Assembly: GCA_916700875.1 (NCBI GenBank)
Contig: CAKAKS010000062.1
Coordinates: forward strand, 7,838,373-7,902,372
DNA from: Sebastes aleutianus
Taxonomy: Eukaryota; Chordata; Actinopteri; Perciformes; Sebastidae
DNA: 64,000 bases
Direction of reading: 5' to 3'
Shown: positions 37,921 through 50,322 of the stretch, piece by piece
Layout of the letters: the number at the start of each line of letters is the position of its first letter
Position numbering within the stretch: position 1 is the first letter of the stretch
Program-made: the position numbers and the translations under genes
The notes under the pieces: generated by a model
Told to the model about the DNA's origin: nothing
The model's database searches: none
Seen by the model: only the letters and a program-made list of their open reading frames with translations

Positions 37921-38200
37921 CGAGTTTGGAAGGAGAAGGACGCACAGCTGTGTGGAGTTCCAGATGTGACTGACTGTGTGTCTCTGTGAAAACTGGAAAG
38001 TTAAGGGATAATAAATTGGAAAAAATATATATATTGCAGGAAAACAGCCTCCAAACGTGACAAAACGGCAGCTGGAGATCTCACTGGTATAGTCCCCAAA
38101 AAAAAAAGTTAGAGGCGCACGTTCTCTCTGGACCGGCTGTCGTGAGCGCGCGTGGGCGGGCTCGAGGGCTGGAGCTGGGTGTGGTTATAGGGATTTAATA
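37921..38200 (-). promoter_or_regulatory. emp2: emp2 noncoding exon 1 and GC-rich promoter
   Basis: On the minus strand a strong donor (ACTCG followed by GTAAGTCAAT) ends at 37921, just after a pyrimidine-rich, stop-containing leader. The DNA immediately upstream (about 38110-38175) is the most CpG-dense part of the region (GAGCGCGCGTGGGCGGGC) and includes a GC box at 38154-38160 and a CACCC-type box near 38178. The start site is probably close to 38100. The assignment to emp2 rests on strand, donor quality and absence of another gene in between. It is inference. Confidence 0.6.
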
Positions 38201-38209
38201 TGTTGGGAG

Positions 38210-38245
38210 GTGTGTGTATGCGTGTGTGTGTGTGTGTAGCAGTGT

Positions 38246-38276
<31 letters not shown>

Positions 38277-38293
38277 GTATGTGTGTGCGTGTA

Positions 38294-38330
<37 letters not shown>

Positions 38331-38331
38331 A
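38210..38331. repeat. Compound (GT)n / poly-G / (GT)n tract
   Basis: Three GT runs are separated by CAGTGTG motifs and a run of about 18 G residues (38261-38278), directly upstream of the emp2 promoter. Long homopolymer G is prone to sequencing and assembly error. Confidence 0.9.
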
Positions 38332-38342
38332 ATATTTTTCTT

Positions 38343-38490
38343 TTAACTTATACTTTTATATTCTTTTTTTTTTCGTTTCTATCTTATGCAATTTGTGCTC
38401 TTTTATCTTGCTTTTATATATGTAAAGCACTTTATATTGCCTCTGTGTATGAAATGTGCTATATAAATAAACTTGCCTTGCCTTGCCTTG
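38343..38490 (+). mobile_element. LINE/SINE 3' tail with CCTTG repeat end
   Basis: TGTAAAGCACTTTATATTGC and GAAATGTGCTATATAAATAAA are the conserved 3' tail of L2/Rex-like LINEs and the SINEs that share it. It ends in short CCTTG units (GCCTTGCCTTGCCTTG), as expected for the terminal microsatellite of such elements. Confidence 0.7.
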
Positions 38491-39243
38491 TGTGTGTTTG
38501 TGTGTGTGTGTGTCTGTGTGTGTGTGGCAGTGACACTTGAACGGATTGATGACAAGTTTAGGGCTAGGCGGGAAAAGTGACAATAAAAAAATAATTATGG
38601 CTGCAGTCAGTCAGAGAGGAAGTTTTTGAAAGTTTCCTCACATGGCAGACACAGGCTGAACTGGAGAAAAGAAAACAAACGGCAGAGGTCAGACTGAGAG
38701 GAAAGAGACAAAAGGAAATTAAAAGGATAAAAGGGGATGAAAAGTCAAGGAGAGGAAGGAATGAAGGTTTTGGAAAGAATAGTGAGGGGAAATGTGGTTA
38801 AAAGAGGAATGGAGCGGTGAAAAGGAGGGTGAATGGGATGTTTTGCACAGAAATCTCCTAATTGCATGAATAATATTCCCCCTTTTTCCACATTTCCCTG
38901 TGTTTGTATAACCCCCTGCCTTCTCTATTTCTCTATTAGTCACCTGGGAATGCTCCTTTTTTATTTTTCTGCACCACACCTTCCAGAGCAGGGTTGGCAG
39001 CACTGAGAGGTCGATCTCTTGATAACATTTGTGTTTCACTCTTTTCTTGGCTGGCTATCTCAGCTCATTATAATTAAAACGGTTCCTTTTTTCCTCAACT
39101 GCTAACAGAAATGTAAGACACAGCACTTCTTAGATTGAGTTCTATACCCTCTGTCCTCTCAAGCCACACCAGCTGTTGCACTTCATTTCTTTTATGGTCT
39201 TTTCTGCTGTCATTCTTATGAAGCACAAGAACATATTCTCCAG

Positions 39244-39655
39244 ACCCTTACCAAAAAGAAAATTTATTCAAGTGTGCTAGTAGTATACTTCTTTTAAACT
39301 TAAAATAAGAGAGTATACATTCAGTTTACTTTTTTTATGTACTTGTCAGAGATATACTTAACAAAAGTATACATAAGTATACTTGGCTTATACTGACAAG
39401 TATACAGAAAAGTCTAAGTATGCTTGGCTTATACTGACAAGTATACGGAAAAGTCTAAGTATGCTTGGTTTATACTGACAAGTATACAGGAAAGAGTAAA
39501 TATACTTGGCTTATAGGCCTAGTTGTACTTAATCTTTTGATCGAGATATACTTAAGAAAAGTCTAATTATGTATTCTTGCCTTATAGGCCTACAGAAAGG
39601 TATACTTGGCTTGTAGTTGTGCTTACTTTTTGATAGAGTAGCTTATTAAAGTGTT
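39244..39655. mobile_element. AGTATACTT-rich element, copy 2, with internal tandem units
   Basis: The start matches copy 1 at 32783. From about 39370 to 39515 a 44-46 bp unit, TTGGCTTATACTGACAAGTATAC plus AGAAAAGTCTAAGTATGC, is repeated three to four times. The far end could not be matched to the inverted terminus of copy 1, so this copy is probably truncated. Confidence 0.65.
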
Positions 39656-41169
39656 TGACAACGACACCAATCCTCATGCTTTCTGTCGCATCATTTGACC
39701 TCTTTGAGTTGTCACAGTTTTGCATTTTTCATACGCAAGTCTATGCGATTCATGTGGTTTTGTTTTTTTAAGTTGTTCTGCAATGTTTGAGGTGGTTAAA
39801 GGAATAGTTTGATATTTTGGGAAATAGCCTATATTAATAGAGTGCTCCAGGGATGACGTATTTTTGTAGGCCAACCAGGAAGTTAGCATCACCTTGGTTC
39901 TCTCGACAAATAGCCAATGGGATTTTTCCATTGGGTTTTAGATTATTGCAGAAAATAAGTTCTGTGGCAAACAAACGTTTATGATATTTACGCGTTTTGT
40001 TCAGCAAGATAATCTCCACAAATGAACACCACTTTTATGATTTTTTAAATGCAATCACCAGAAGTAAAAAGCTAATGTTAGGCTATAAACGAACTACACC
40101 GCGGTTGCATGAACATGAGTATGAACAATGAGGCTGTAAAGGTGGACAAGTTAGCGTGATGACGTTTAGTAGTCTCATTTAGTCACTTGTTAGCAACAAC
40201 CTTTTTTAAGACACGTAAAACCTTCAAAATTCACTAGTGGGATATTTACTGACGTATTATACTGTATATTATAGAACAAAACATTAAAATCTTTGAAGCT
40301 TGTGTTAACCACAGACCTTATTTCAGGCATCTAACCCAAAAACCCATTAAAACACCTGGAAACAGGGAAAACAGTCTGCCTCTGTCCAAAGGTAACAAAA
40401 TCAGCCTGTCACCATGGTGACGACAAATAGAAGAAGAATAGTCTAGTTAAGAGACATTAATATTAATTTACAGCCGAAGGTGTACAAGGCCTGTACGTGT
40501 TTATACAATGCCACACCCATCATTAAAGGCATATCAGCTCTGGGGCTGAGTCGACAAACAACTCTCCCATCGAGACTTTCCATTTGCAAATAATTGATAG
40601 CTGAAAAATCAACACTTCACCTCAACAATTATCCAACATGCAAATATTTGCTGCGATCAGTTTTATTGAACCTGATTGAGTTTACATTCAGATCTCAGGA
40701 CGTCAGGATATTTCTTTGTCCCCTGCATGTGCTCGGTGGTCCGATGATGGGATTGTTTTGTCAAGTCATAAGGAGACAGTTAGTTGGGACAGGCACGGGG
40801 TACTGAAGAGGGCATTGTCAAGGCTTGTTATGCAGCACATAATTCTTTGGCCATGACACGGGACTGCCATCACTGCTGGAATAAATGGGAATCCATCTAT
40901 CCAGCCTGATGAAACAAGTTTGACTCTAAATCTTTACATCTTAAATACATGTGACCTTGTGCTACAATTGATTAAATTCTATGCATAGCACTGATTAGTA
41001 GACTGTAAGACATTGGCCAGTCAGAGGGAGTTGGCCCTTTGATGTGACATTAAAAGCATATAGAGATATGCTGATTCAAGTCAAACTTATGTGGGACAAA
41101 CACCGCGTGTGAGAGCTGCTGATGACTCATTAAGCGTTGAAATAACATCCACAGAAAGTAACGCCTATA

Positions 41170-41735
41170 GGGAATCATGGATGTATAAAGAGAACGGGAT
41201 ACAGCGCTGGAGGCGGGGCATCGCTCATTTTTATAGGAAAGTTGCTCATTGGCGCATGAAGTCAAAAAAGCTCCACTTCTGAGTATAAAATGACCTGGAT
41301 CATCCGGAGATCCTCCGCACCCATTGGGCCCATAGAGCAGGCGCAGTAGCGTCTCCTTTAACTCTGCCTCCCAGTCCTCAGTCCAGGCTCATTCACATGA
41401 CCGGAGGAAGAGAAATAACTCTAGATTCGGCTATTAGTGCATTTTACAACTTTTAGGACCTAATGATTTAAATAAAGGCTGGTCAAGTGTTCATACTGGG
41501 AAGTTAATTTACCTCAAAAAGAATTATTAGTTACAGGCGTCTCTTTCCCAATGCAAGTCTTTGGGAAAAAGTCTTTTTGGGCCCGATGGCATCACGTGAC
41601 GGACACGGAAGTTGTAGCACCACCAACGAAAATTGGCATCAAGGCTCTTCCTGGGAGCTTGGTGGGAATCAGTCCCCCAGGAAGTGAGCCAGGCTTTGAA
41701 GCAAATTCAAAGGCTGTATCCAGTTCTCTTAATAC
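41170..41735 (+). repeat. Dispersed repeat, inverted partner of 1785-2235
   Basis: Contains, in reverse-complement order, the blocks seen at 1785-2235, such as GGGCCCGATGGCATCACGTG, CAACTTTTAGGACCTAATG and GCTCATTGGCGCATGAAGTC. The 77-aa frame at 41551-41784 arises from the repeat. Confidence 0.7.
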
Positions 41736-43934
41736 ATCAGTGGAATCAGTGCTAACAAGCTTTATCTCTTCTAGTGTGAGCTAGTTTGCCGACATTACTA
41801 GCTTCAATTTTCCAAGTGGAATATAAACACAACAGCTTGATTGGTCAAATAACATTGGCTCAAATATCAGTAAAAAAGTTATTCCTCTATTAAAAAGTGG
41901 AAAAAAATATGCATAATAGTCTCAGTGTTATTACGTTTTTTCCTTACACAACAACTGAGGAGAATTCCAAATTCAATTTGACTTTGAATAAAAAAAAAAA
42001 AAGAACCAAAGCGTCCAGAAAAGATTTAAGAAAGAGTTAAGCCCCAATGTTAGATTCAAAGTTTGACTTTAAGGCTTTAAAAAAAGAGTCCACAGATTAC
42101 TATGATTCTTGCAAACCCTTCCTTGTTGGCTATACGTGTTCTTATACCAGACAGCAGGAGGGAAGGCTGTTAGGATTCTCGTAAAAAGCCTCAGGACGCC
42201 CCGATCGCGTTGCTGTGTGAGAATAGCAGGTAACCAAGGACAAAAATTCTCGTTAGACTACAAATTACCCTCCGAATGTTTGCACACGTTCACGTTTGCA
42301 CACATGCAGAGTGCACGCACACATACACACACATTCACAAGAGTTATCACATAGTCTAATATATGCATGCTCTCAAGAAACCACACACATAATGTGTTGT
42401 GCAGGCAGGAGAGGAATGAAGGGAATCTATATGTTGAGCTGATGATGCCTCATTGTAACACTTAATACAATGGACTCTCTCTCTCATTTGCTTTCTGTTT
42501 TTTCCTCATTGGATTCCTTGCCAGTTGACAAGCATACACACACACAGTCACACTTTTTCTTGCATTTCCTACATATTTGATATGTTTATTGATGTTTATT
42601 ACAGCCCAAGACTAGTAAATTTCCATAAAATGACACAGGATTGCAATTTGTCTCTATTGTGGAGGATTATCCCTCAAAATTTTAATTAAATCTTGTTTTT
42701 TTATGGGTCTTTTGCAGAATAGCATCATAAAACTAGACCGCCCACACACCACGCACCTGTGTGTCACCCTTCTGCACACTTGTTGTTCATTTCAACATCC
42801 CATCGCTGCACATAACAGCGCTCACACACACGTACACAGGCCCACAGCTAGTGCCTGTTTAAACAACAAAGCAATCCCATCATCTTCAGCTCCTCGGGCA
42901 ACTGACCCCCCGTACCACTGCTGTCGCCCAAACACACAGGAGTGGCGGGAACAGGTTTAACCTCTCTGCCAGGTGTCAGGTGTCCTCCACACAGGTTAAC
43001 ACACTACAAACACTGGGGACCCACTCACACTGTACGTCACTGTGGACACATATCAGCTTCCTGCTATTGTTAGAGACCTATAGGTGGATACAATGAAGTG
43101 CACACAGCTCCACCCTGTAATAAGGCTGTTCAGTACAGTGTAGTATGTCACCTGCATGGGGCACAAATAGATCATTGCTGCCTCCTCGTGCTATTCTGTG
43201 TCTAGTCTTCTCCTTTAAGAGATTCACAGACTTTTTTAATTATGTTTTAACCCATATTTTCTTTTCTGTAAATCCTTCATCATCACAAAGTTGTATAGTT
43301 GTGCCCAAAGACTATATTTAGTATGATAAGGAAAAATGACACATTTGTTCTGATTGGTCACAAGTTATGAAATTTGGTACGGACATACTTTAGGCAAAAT
43401 CAGGATTGTCTTCACATTTGTGCTCAGGCAAGTCCAGAGAACACTTCAGTTGCAGACACAAATGGGTTAATAAGTATTAACATATATATATTCTGAATGT
43501 TCTCACTCCAATGAATGAAAGCTTTTCCTTTATCAAAGAGGAACTCCAAGCAAAACTCAAAAAGACTAGGAATGACTGAATATAGGGCCTCATTCCCCCC
43601 AAAACAATTTGCAAATACAATCTCACATTAGTATAGCCAACCATGTATCATTTTTTATTATAACTGGCCATGGATCCTATGATGGGAAGAGAAAATATAA
43701 CAATAACAAAATAACAAAAATAACATATACAATTTTATGATTAAAAAACAACTCAGCCCACATTGTGAAACACAGTGTTTGAGACATTCTTTCTGTGGAG
43801 TGTATGACCTAGAGGCAAAGAGTATTGCATTATAAAAGTGGAAGAGGCCCAACTATGCTGCAAATCTACATGCACACATCAAACATTATCAGTGGTGGAA
43901 CAAGTATTCGCAACCTTTAAGGAGGAAAAAGGAA

Positions 43935-44178
43935 TTTAAAGGAACAGTGTGTACGATTTAGCGGGATCTATTGGCAGAAATGGAATATAATATTAATAAC
44001 TATGTTTTCTTTAGTGTATAATCACCTGAAATTAAGAATCGTTGTGTTTCAGTTACCTCAGAATGAGCCGTTTATATCTACATACGGAGCGGGTCCTCTT
44101 CACGGAGACGGTCGCCATGTTTCTACAGTAGCCGAGACCCGAAAAAAAAAAAAAAAATCCTACACACTGCACCTTTAA
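43935..44178. mobile_element. Short MITE-like element, internally shortened copy of 20177-20530
   Basis: Begins TTAAAGGAACAGTGTGTACG and ends CCTACACACTGCACCTTTAA. An A-run replaces the centre of the longer copy. Confidence 0.8.
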
Positions 44179-44943
44179 GTAAAAATACTCCATTACAAGT
44201 AAAAGTCCTGCAGTCAAAAGTTTACTTAAGTACATAAGCACTACTGGCGGTGTATAAAAGTATTTATCATGCAAAATGTTCTCTACCAGAGTGCTGTATA
44301 ATCATATTTAATTCAAAATAACATGAGCAACATTTTAATGTTGTAGCTGGTTGAGTTACTTTAACTAATTTAAATGATGTTTTATCTATAACAATGTATT
44401 CTATTTGTGAAATTATCATAATTTGTGTAAAATCTTAATCTGCAAAGCAACTAGTAACTATAGCTGTCCAATTTATGTTGTGTGAAAAGCACATTCAAGA
44501 AAAGGATGGATGGTTATTGGCCACTGTCTGCACACATTCCTCCTCTTACCTCAGCCCCAGTTTCTGCCTCTCATGGATTACATCCAAATCACAGAGATAA
44601 GCACCTGATTTTCTGAGAAATGAATACCGGGCAATCTATGAAAAACTTCAGAAGGTTGTTTGTCATCATTTACTACCGTTCTAAATGCATTCCCAGAATC
44701 CTCTCTGAGGCTCAAAGACTCCTCTGACCATCTGGATGAAAAAGATTTTTCACCCGTCTCCCTGGTAACCTGGAAATGAAGTAGATCATCTGTACAACGT
44801 TAAACAAAATGAAAAACACTTTAGTTAAGAAAAAAAAACTTAAAATGTGCAAAATAACATCACACATCTTAAAGGACCTGAAGTTTTCAATTAAGATGCA
44901 ATTTGACATGAATTAATGGATACATTAATGATGATTTTGTAAA

Positions 44944-45015
44944 AACTTTTCCCAGGAATTGAACCCAGACTACCTTGGTATAAACCAGGAGTCCTGACCA
45001 GTAGACCATCTGGGA
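44944..45015 (-). pseudogene. tRNA-Glu-like pseudogene or SINE head
   Basis: On the minus strand the sequence begins TCCCAGATGGTCTACTGGTC, which resembles the acceptor and D-arm of tRNA-Glu. A possible anticodon arm (CCTGG, loop, CAAGG) and a B box GGTTCAATTCC follow. The 3' acceptor strand does not pair with the 5' one and the anticodon loop does not read CTC/TTC, so a working tRNA is unlikely. Pol III boxes suggest a tRNA pseudogene or tRNA-derived SINE. No target duplication was found. Confidence 0.5.
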
Positions 45016-45919
45016 CAGCAATGCATAAAAAAACATCCAAACATGATAAGCAGAATGAATCTCCTTATATAAAACACCAAAAGCATTAAGACAAAGTGCA
45101 AAAGAAACATATAAAAGCTTCATTTGTATATGTGGACCCTGGTGGGAGCTGTCAGTGTGCACACACAAGAAAACACACACAGAGATCTACAGCCAGACAG
45201 GAAGCAACCCCCCACCTCCGCTGTTCCTGTTTCTCACAGCGCATACGTGTGTGTGTTTGTGTGTGTGTGTGCGCGTGTGTGTGTGTGTGTGTCCATGCTT
45301 GCTCCGTAGAGGCCTGCTACTGTAGGTAATCAGCAGGAGGCAGATTGAACACCACAGGAAAATAAATGACACAAAAAAAACGAGATAGAAGATTGTGGAG
45401 AATAAAAGCAATATTACTAGAGAGGAGAAAAAAAAAGTACAGAAAATTACGCAGAGAGAAAGACACAGAGATAGTGACGAAGTCAGAGAGATGTGATTGT
45501 GGAACAATGCTGGCGGTCAAACTGTTTTCTCCACCTCTTTCCTCCCTCCCTTCCTCTCCGCTGGCAGAGACTCAGGCAGCGTTCACACTGATGCAGATAA
45601 AAGTGATGTGAAATGTGGGACATTTTCTAAATGTTTTCCATTCACACTGCAAGGCTTAACACAGTTATGGCTGTTTTGTATTTATGTTATCAACCAGACC
45701 TTTTTTGGACAAACACTGCATACAAAAACATGAAACAGAGGCATCGTTTTTTCTGTTGATGTTGTCAGACAGCTGCATGAAAGGCTGGTTTTACGGAGGA
45801 TCGTAAAATTTACTACAGCACGGAGATTCATCAGTGCTCAGCTGAAAGTCAGCACATTGCCTGAGGTTGGTCACAGACAGTCATTTTAGAGTGTTTTCAA
45901 AAAGTGTTTTTTTTTTGCA

Positions 45920-46680
45920 TTAAAGATGCAATGTGTAGGATTTGGCAGCATCTAGTAGTATGGTTGCAGATTGCAACCAACTGATTGCCCCTCCGCTCAC
46001 TCCACCCTTTCCAAGACTGCGGTAACGTGAGCGGCCGAGTGCAAAACCGTGGTAACGACGGTCACCTTGCTCAGAGGCCATCCGTACCACAGTAACACTA
46101 CTTTAGCGGCAGCGAAAGTCAGATGGCAGCTGGAGACACCACGGTTTGCACTCTTAGCGCACTTTCACAAGGGTGTCGGAGAACTATAGTGGCCTTCAGG
46201 TAACGTAAAAAAGAGAAAGGCTCTCTCTAGAGCCAGTGTTTGGTTTGTCTGTTCTGAGCTGCTGTAGAAACATAGCGGAGCAACATGGCGGACTTCGTGA
46301 AGAGGACACACTCCCTATGTAGATATGGACGGCTAATTCTAAGCTAACGAAAACACAGGTTGCAGATTGCAACCAACTCAAACTTCTCCCGTGTGCCGAG
46401 CATGTAGGAGAACTACGGTGGCTGAAACGTAAAAAAAAAAGTGAAAATGCTAAAGTTTGAATGTCCCTATCTAGAGCCAGTGTTTGGTTTGTCCGTTCTG
46501 GGCTACTGTTGAAACATGGCGGCCGGCTCTAGATGTAGATATAAACGGCTCATTATAAGGTAACAAAAACACAACGATTCTCAGTTTCGAATGATTTTAC
46601 ACTAATGAAACATAGTGATTACGATTATTTTCCATTTCTGCTAATAGACCCCCTGAAATGTGACACACTGTTTCTTTAAA
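45920..46680. repeat. Composite of inverted MITE-like modules
   Basis: Begins TTAAAGATGCAATGTGTAGG and ends ACACACTGTTTCTTTAAAG. The interior holds two head-to-tail modules with GTTGCAGATTGCAACCAACT (about 45964 and 46360) and CTAGAGCCAGTGTTTGGTTTG (about 46229 and 46474). All are related to 20177-20530. Confidence 0.65.
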
Positions 46681-47491
46681 GTGGACAGAGTCTCAGAGAG
46701 ACAAAAAGAAAGAAAATTGATGTGAAACTTGTCTTATTAATTAAGTAAAACGAAGTAATCCGTGTTTGCATCAGCAGGCTGGTTGCAAGCAAGCAAACAC
46801 AAAGAAGTAAAAAATTCACCAACTGCACACCTCTCACCATTTTTGTTTCCACCTTCCCTTTCTCCTTCTCTCTCCACCCCCAACCTGGGTCAAACACATG
46901 CTACTTTCCATTGCATTTGCATCCTCAGATTTTCATTCATTTGCTTAAGCACCCGGCCACATGAGACAATGCTGGACAAAGAGCCGATAGAGGCACACTG
47001 GAACTAAACTGAAAAATTGAAAACTGTAAGATTTAGGTCAGGAGCCTGGCAATATCAGCTGGGTTTGTCCCTTTAAAGCATACGCACACACACAAATAAA
47101 CAAAGAGGGCAGAGCCACCCAAACCCCACAAATCAACAAGGAAATGACCACTGGCACAAGTACTACACTGATAAGAAGGCCGCCACTAAGGACCTGTAAT
47201 TTACACGGTCGTCGTAGTTTATCAGGACACGTTCTCTCTCAGCTGATGAATACACAAACCACCTACGAAAAACACACGCACAGATTCAGCCCTGTTCACA
47301 CTCATTTAGACACACACTGTTAAATCACCTAATCAGTCAAAAACAAATATTTTATGATCAAGATAAGATTGGTAACCATGTGTGTGAGTGTTTGAAAATG
47401 TATTTCATCAACACATTTTTTTGTTTGTTTTGTTTTTAAGATCAACAATTTTATTGCAACACAGAAAATTAATGTCTGTAAAGAAAATGAC

Positions 47492-48208
47492 GGTGACACT
47501 TCATTTTACAGGTCCGCAAATTTCATGGTAATTATGTGATAATTAGTAAGTAACTTATTTAAAATATCTTTGAAATTACTCTAATATTTACCTCAAAATT
47601 GATCAAAAATTACTTAATTATAAACATTATTTAATAATTATATGCTGAAATAGCATATAATCATTAAAATACTGCCCTTAGGCTTTAGAAGCGGATGTGC
47701 ACTGCTCTTCATCGGAGGTAGAAAACCAAAACTAATGGAAGACACTTCTGATCAGACACAAATCTCACTATTGTGTGACTTATTGTCTACACAAATGTAA
47801 CCTGGGAGCTAATGTCATGATTCAGGTTTTTTTTTTAAAGACATTTCAAAGAAGTTATTTGCTAATTATTATCTATTTATCAGCAGACATGGAAATAAAG
47901 CATATCAATTAACTTTGTATTCTTTTCCTGGAAATGTATCAAATAAATTACCAGCTATTTATTACTGCTTAATGGGAAATACCGGTATATAATTATTAAA
48001 TAATGTTTATAATAGATATGAAATAATAATAATAAAAGACCAAAGTCAAGTCCCAAGTCAAGACAGCCAAACAAAGTAATTTTCAATACATTTTGAGGTA
48101 AATATTGGAGTAATTTGGCAGTAATTCCAAAGAAATTTCAAATTGGTTACTTGCTAATGATCACCTAATTACCATGAAATTTGCGGACCTGTTAAATGAA
48201 GTGTTACC
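47492..48208. mobile_element. Fold-back element with about 120-bp inverted termini and 8-bp target duplication
   Basis: The left terminus GGTGACACTTCATTTTACAG and the right terminus read in reverse complement, GGTAACACTTCATTTAACAG, are followed by GTCCGCAAATTTCATGGTAA in both. The pairing continues to ATATTTACCTCAAAATT-like sequence. The target duplication AAAATGAC is perfect (47484-47491 and 48209-48216). An 8-bp duplication fits hAT, P or Zisupton-type transposases; the terminus is not a classical hAT one, so the superfamily is left open. No transposase frame is present. Confidence 0.88.
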
Positions 48209-49636
48209 AAAATGACAGTAAAATCATATTTATTAAGTTTGTGAAAACATTTATACACTTTCTTGAGCCAAAAAATGAGCCAATAGTTAGGGGTAAAAAT
48301 GCATTTGTCAAATAAATGATTATAGTCAAACTGACATAACACATGGTTGTGTCCTTTGACCATTCAAAAGTGAATTCAGACAGCTAAAAACTATATTTTT
48401 ATTTCAATGCCACGAATGCAAACAGCTTATTCCAGGCTCATATTCTGCTGCATTTCAAAAGTTTCAACAGTCTTAACTTGACGGCTTAATAACATACTTT
48501 ACTGATATGAACATGTGATGACAAAAACATCTGACCAGGGTCTAGAGCTAAAATGGGAACATTGAATAATTAAATTAAGAATAAATAGCCTAACTTTCCT
48601 GTTTGTGATTTCATTTCTATGGTAGGAAATGCAGTGTAGCGTATTTTCCCGTCGAATGCAGAGGAAAACACTCTTCTATCTAACGCTGTATGACCAGAAA
48701 TAGGCTGCTAGCTAATCTTCCTTCCTCTACATAAACACTCTGACAGTCGAGGACACTCACACACGACTGGCTTCCCTTCCTTGGAACAAAAGATATTTTC
48801 ATTGTCATCACAACTGTCAATTCAGACACACCCAGAGATAACGGCGGTTATTTTGGGGTTATTCTGTTCAGGCAGCGAGGACAGCTGAGAGGGAGCAGGG
48901 GACCCCATCGGCCAACACCTGACCTCTCCTCTCTACTGACCTCTGACCTCTTCAGACCGTGTGTGTGTGTGTGTTTGTTCACATGTAAACATAGTCTCTC
49001 GTGCTCTCAGCGCCGTGATGGCTGTTTGAAGTGTGAAGGTTTTGGCAGGTCAAAGGTCAAATGAGGATACTATCCCCACACAAACACGCCACCATCTCAC
49101 GTTCACACGCACCAACATTAGCCTGTCCTCTACTTTAAAACAACATCAACACATTCATGGTTCAGGTTGAGATGTGAGGTTGAGTTTAGTTTCTTTTGGG
49201 GGGGTGGTTTGATTAGTTTGGTCCTGGGGGAGCAGGGTGGTGTATATGTGGTCAGTGGTTTGAGTTGGGGGCTGGTGAGATGAAGGCATTAAGATAGAGT
49301 TGATGTCTGGGATTCGTTTGGCTGCAGCCTGACCAGAATAACCGCAAGAAGTATCTCAAATTCCAGTGGGACTGCATGTGTGTGCACATAATGCTATTGC
49401 AAAATATCTTGAAAGATACTGCATAAAGCAATTTACCAGGCATTTATTTATATATTACATTCTACATTTATTCATTTTGATATAAAAAAAAGAACAAAAC
49501 AAAACAAATGAAGACTACTGCCCAGAAGAGTGACAGTTTCTTCTTGCCCTTATATTGCACTTTGAAATGTATGTGATATTGTTGGGGTGCAGTGGAATTT
49601 ATTCTACACGCATTACTCACTCAAGAAATAGTTCAA

Positions 49637-50322
49637 GGGCTGTCAAAGTTAATGCGATAATAACTTGTTAACGCAAATTCGTTTTAATGCCATTCATTTC
49701 TTTAACGCAATCAATCTTTCGGAGGTTGTAGCGGGTTTTAAAGCTAAAGAAAATATACTGGTATCATATGAAGCTAGAAGCTTATTGCAAAGGAGGTTAA
49801 ATAACGCTCCAAACTTGTGCAGAATTTTGTCAAGGAAAAACTGGCACGGCCATTTTCAAAGGGGTCCCTTGACCTCTGACCTCATGATATGTGAATGAAA
49901 ATGGGTTCTATGGGTACCCACGAGTCTCCTCTTTACAGACATGCCCACTTTATGATAATCACATGCAGTTTGGGGGCAAGTCATAGTCAAGTCAGCACAC
50001 TGACACACTGACAGCTTTTGTTGCTGGTTGGGCTGCAGTTTGCCATGTTATGATGATATTTTTTATGCTAAATGCAGTACCTGTGAGGGTTTCTGGACAA
50101 TATTTGTCATTGTTTTGTGTAATTAATTGATTTCCAATAATAAATGTATACATACATTTGCATAAAGCAGCATATTTGCCCATTAAATACTTGGCAAATC
50201 TCCATTTAAGGTATATTTTGAACAGATAAAATTGTTTTGATTTATTTGCGATTAATCGCGATTAACTATTGACAAATCATGTGATTAATCACGATTAAAT
50301 ATCTTAATCGATTGACAGCCTT
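49637..50322 (+). mobile_element. hAT-like non-autonomous element, copy 4
   Basis: Termini GGGCTGTCAAAG and ATTGACAGCCTT. It is flanked by TAGTTCAA and AAGTTCAA (one mismatch) at 49629-49636 and 50323-50330. The core is collinear with the copy at 25521-26253. The frames at 49665-49898 and 49992-50183 are inside it. Confidence 0.85.

Noticed and set aside
44944..45015. Working tRNA-Glu gene
   Set aside because: The acceptor stem is incomplete and the anticodon loop does not fit glutamate.
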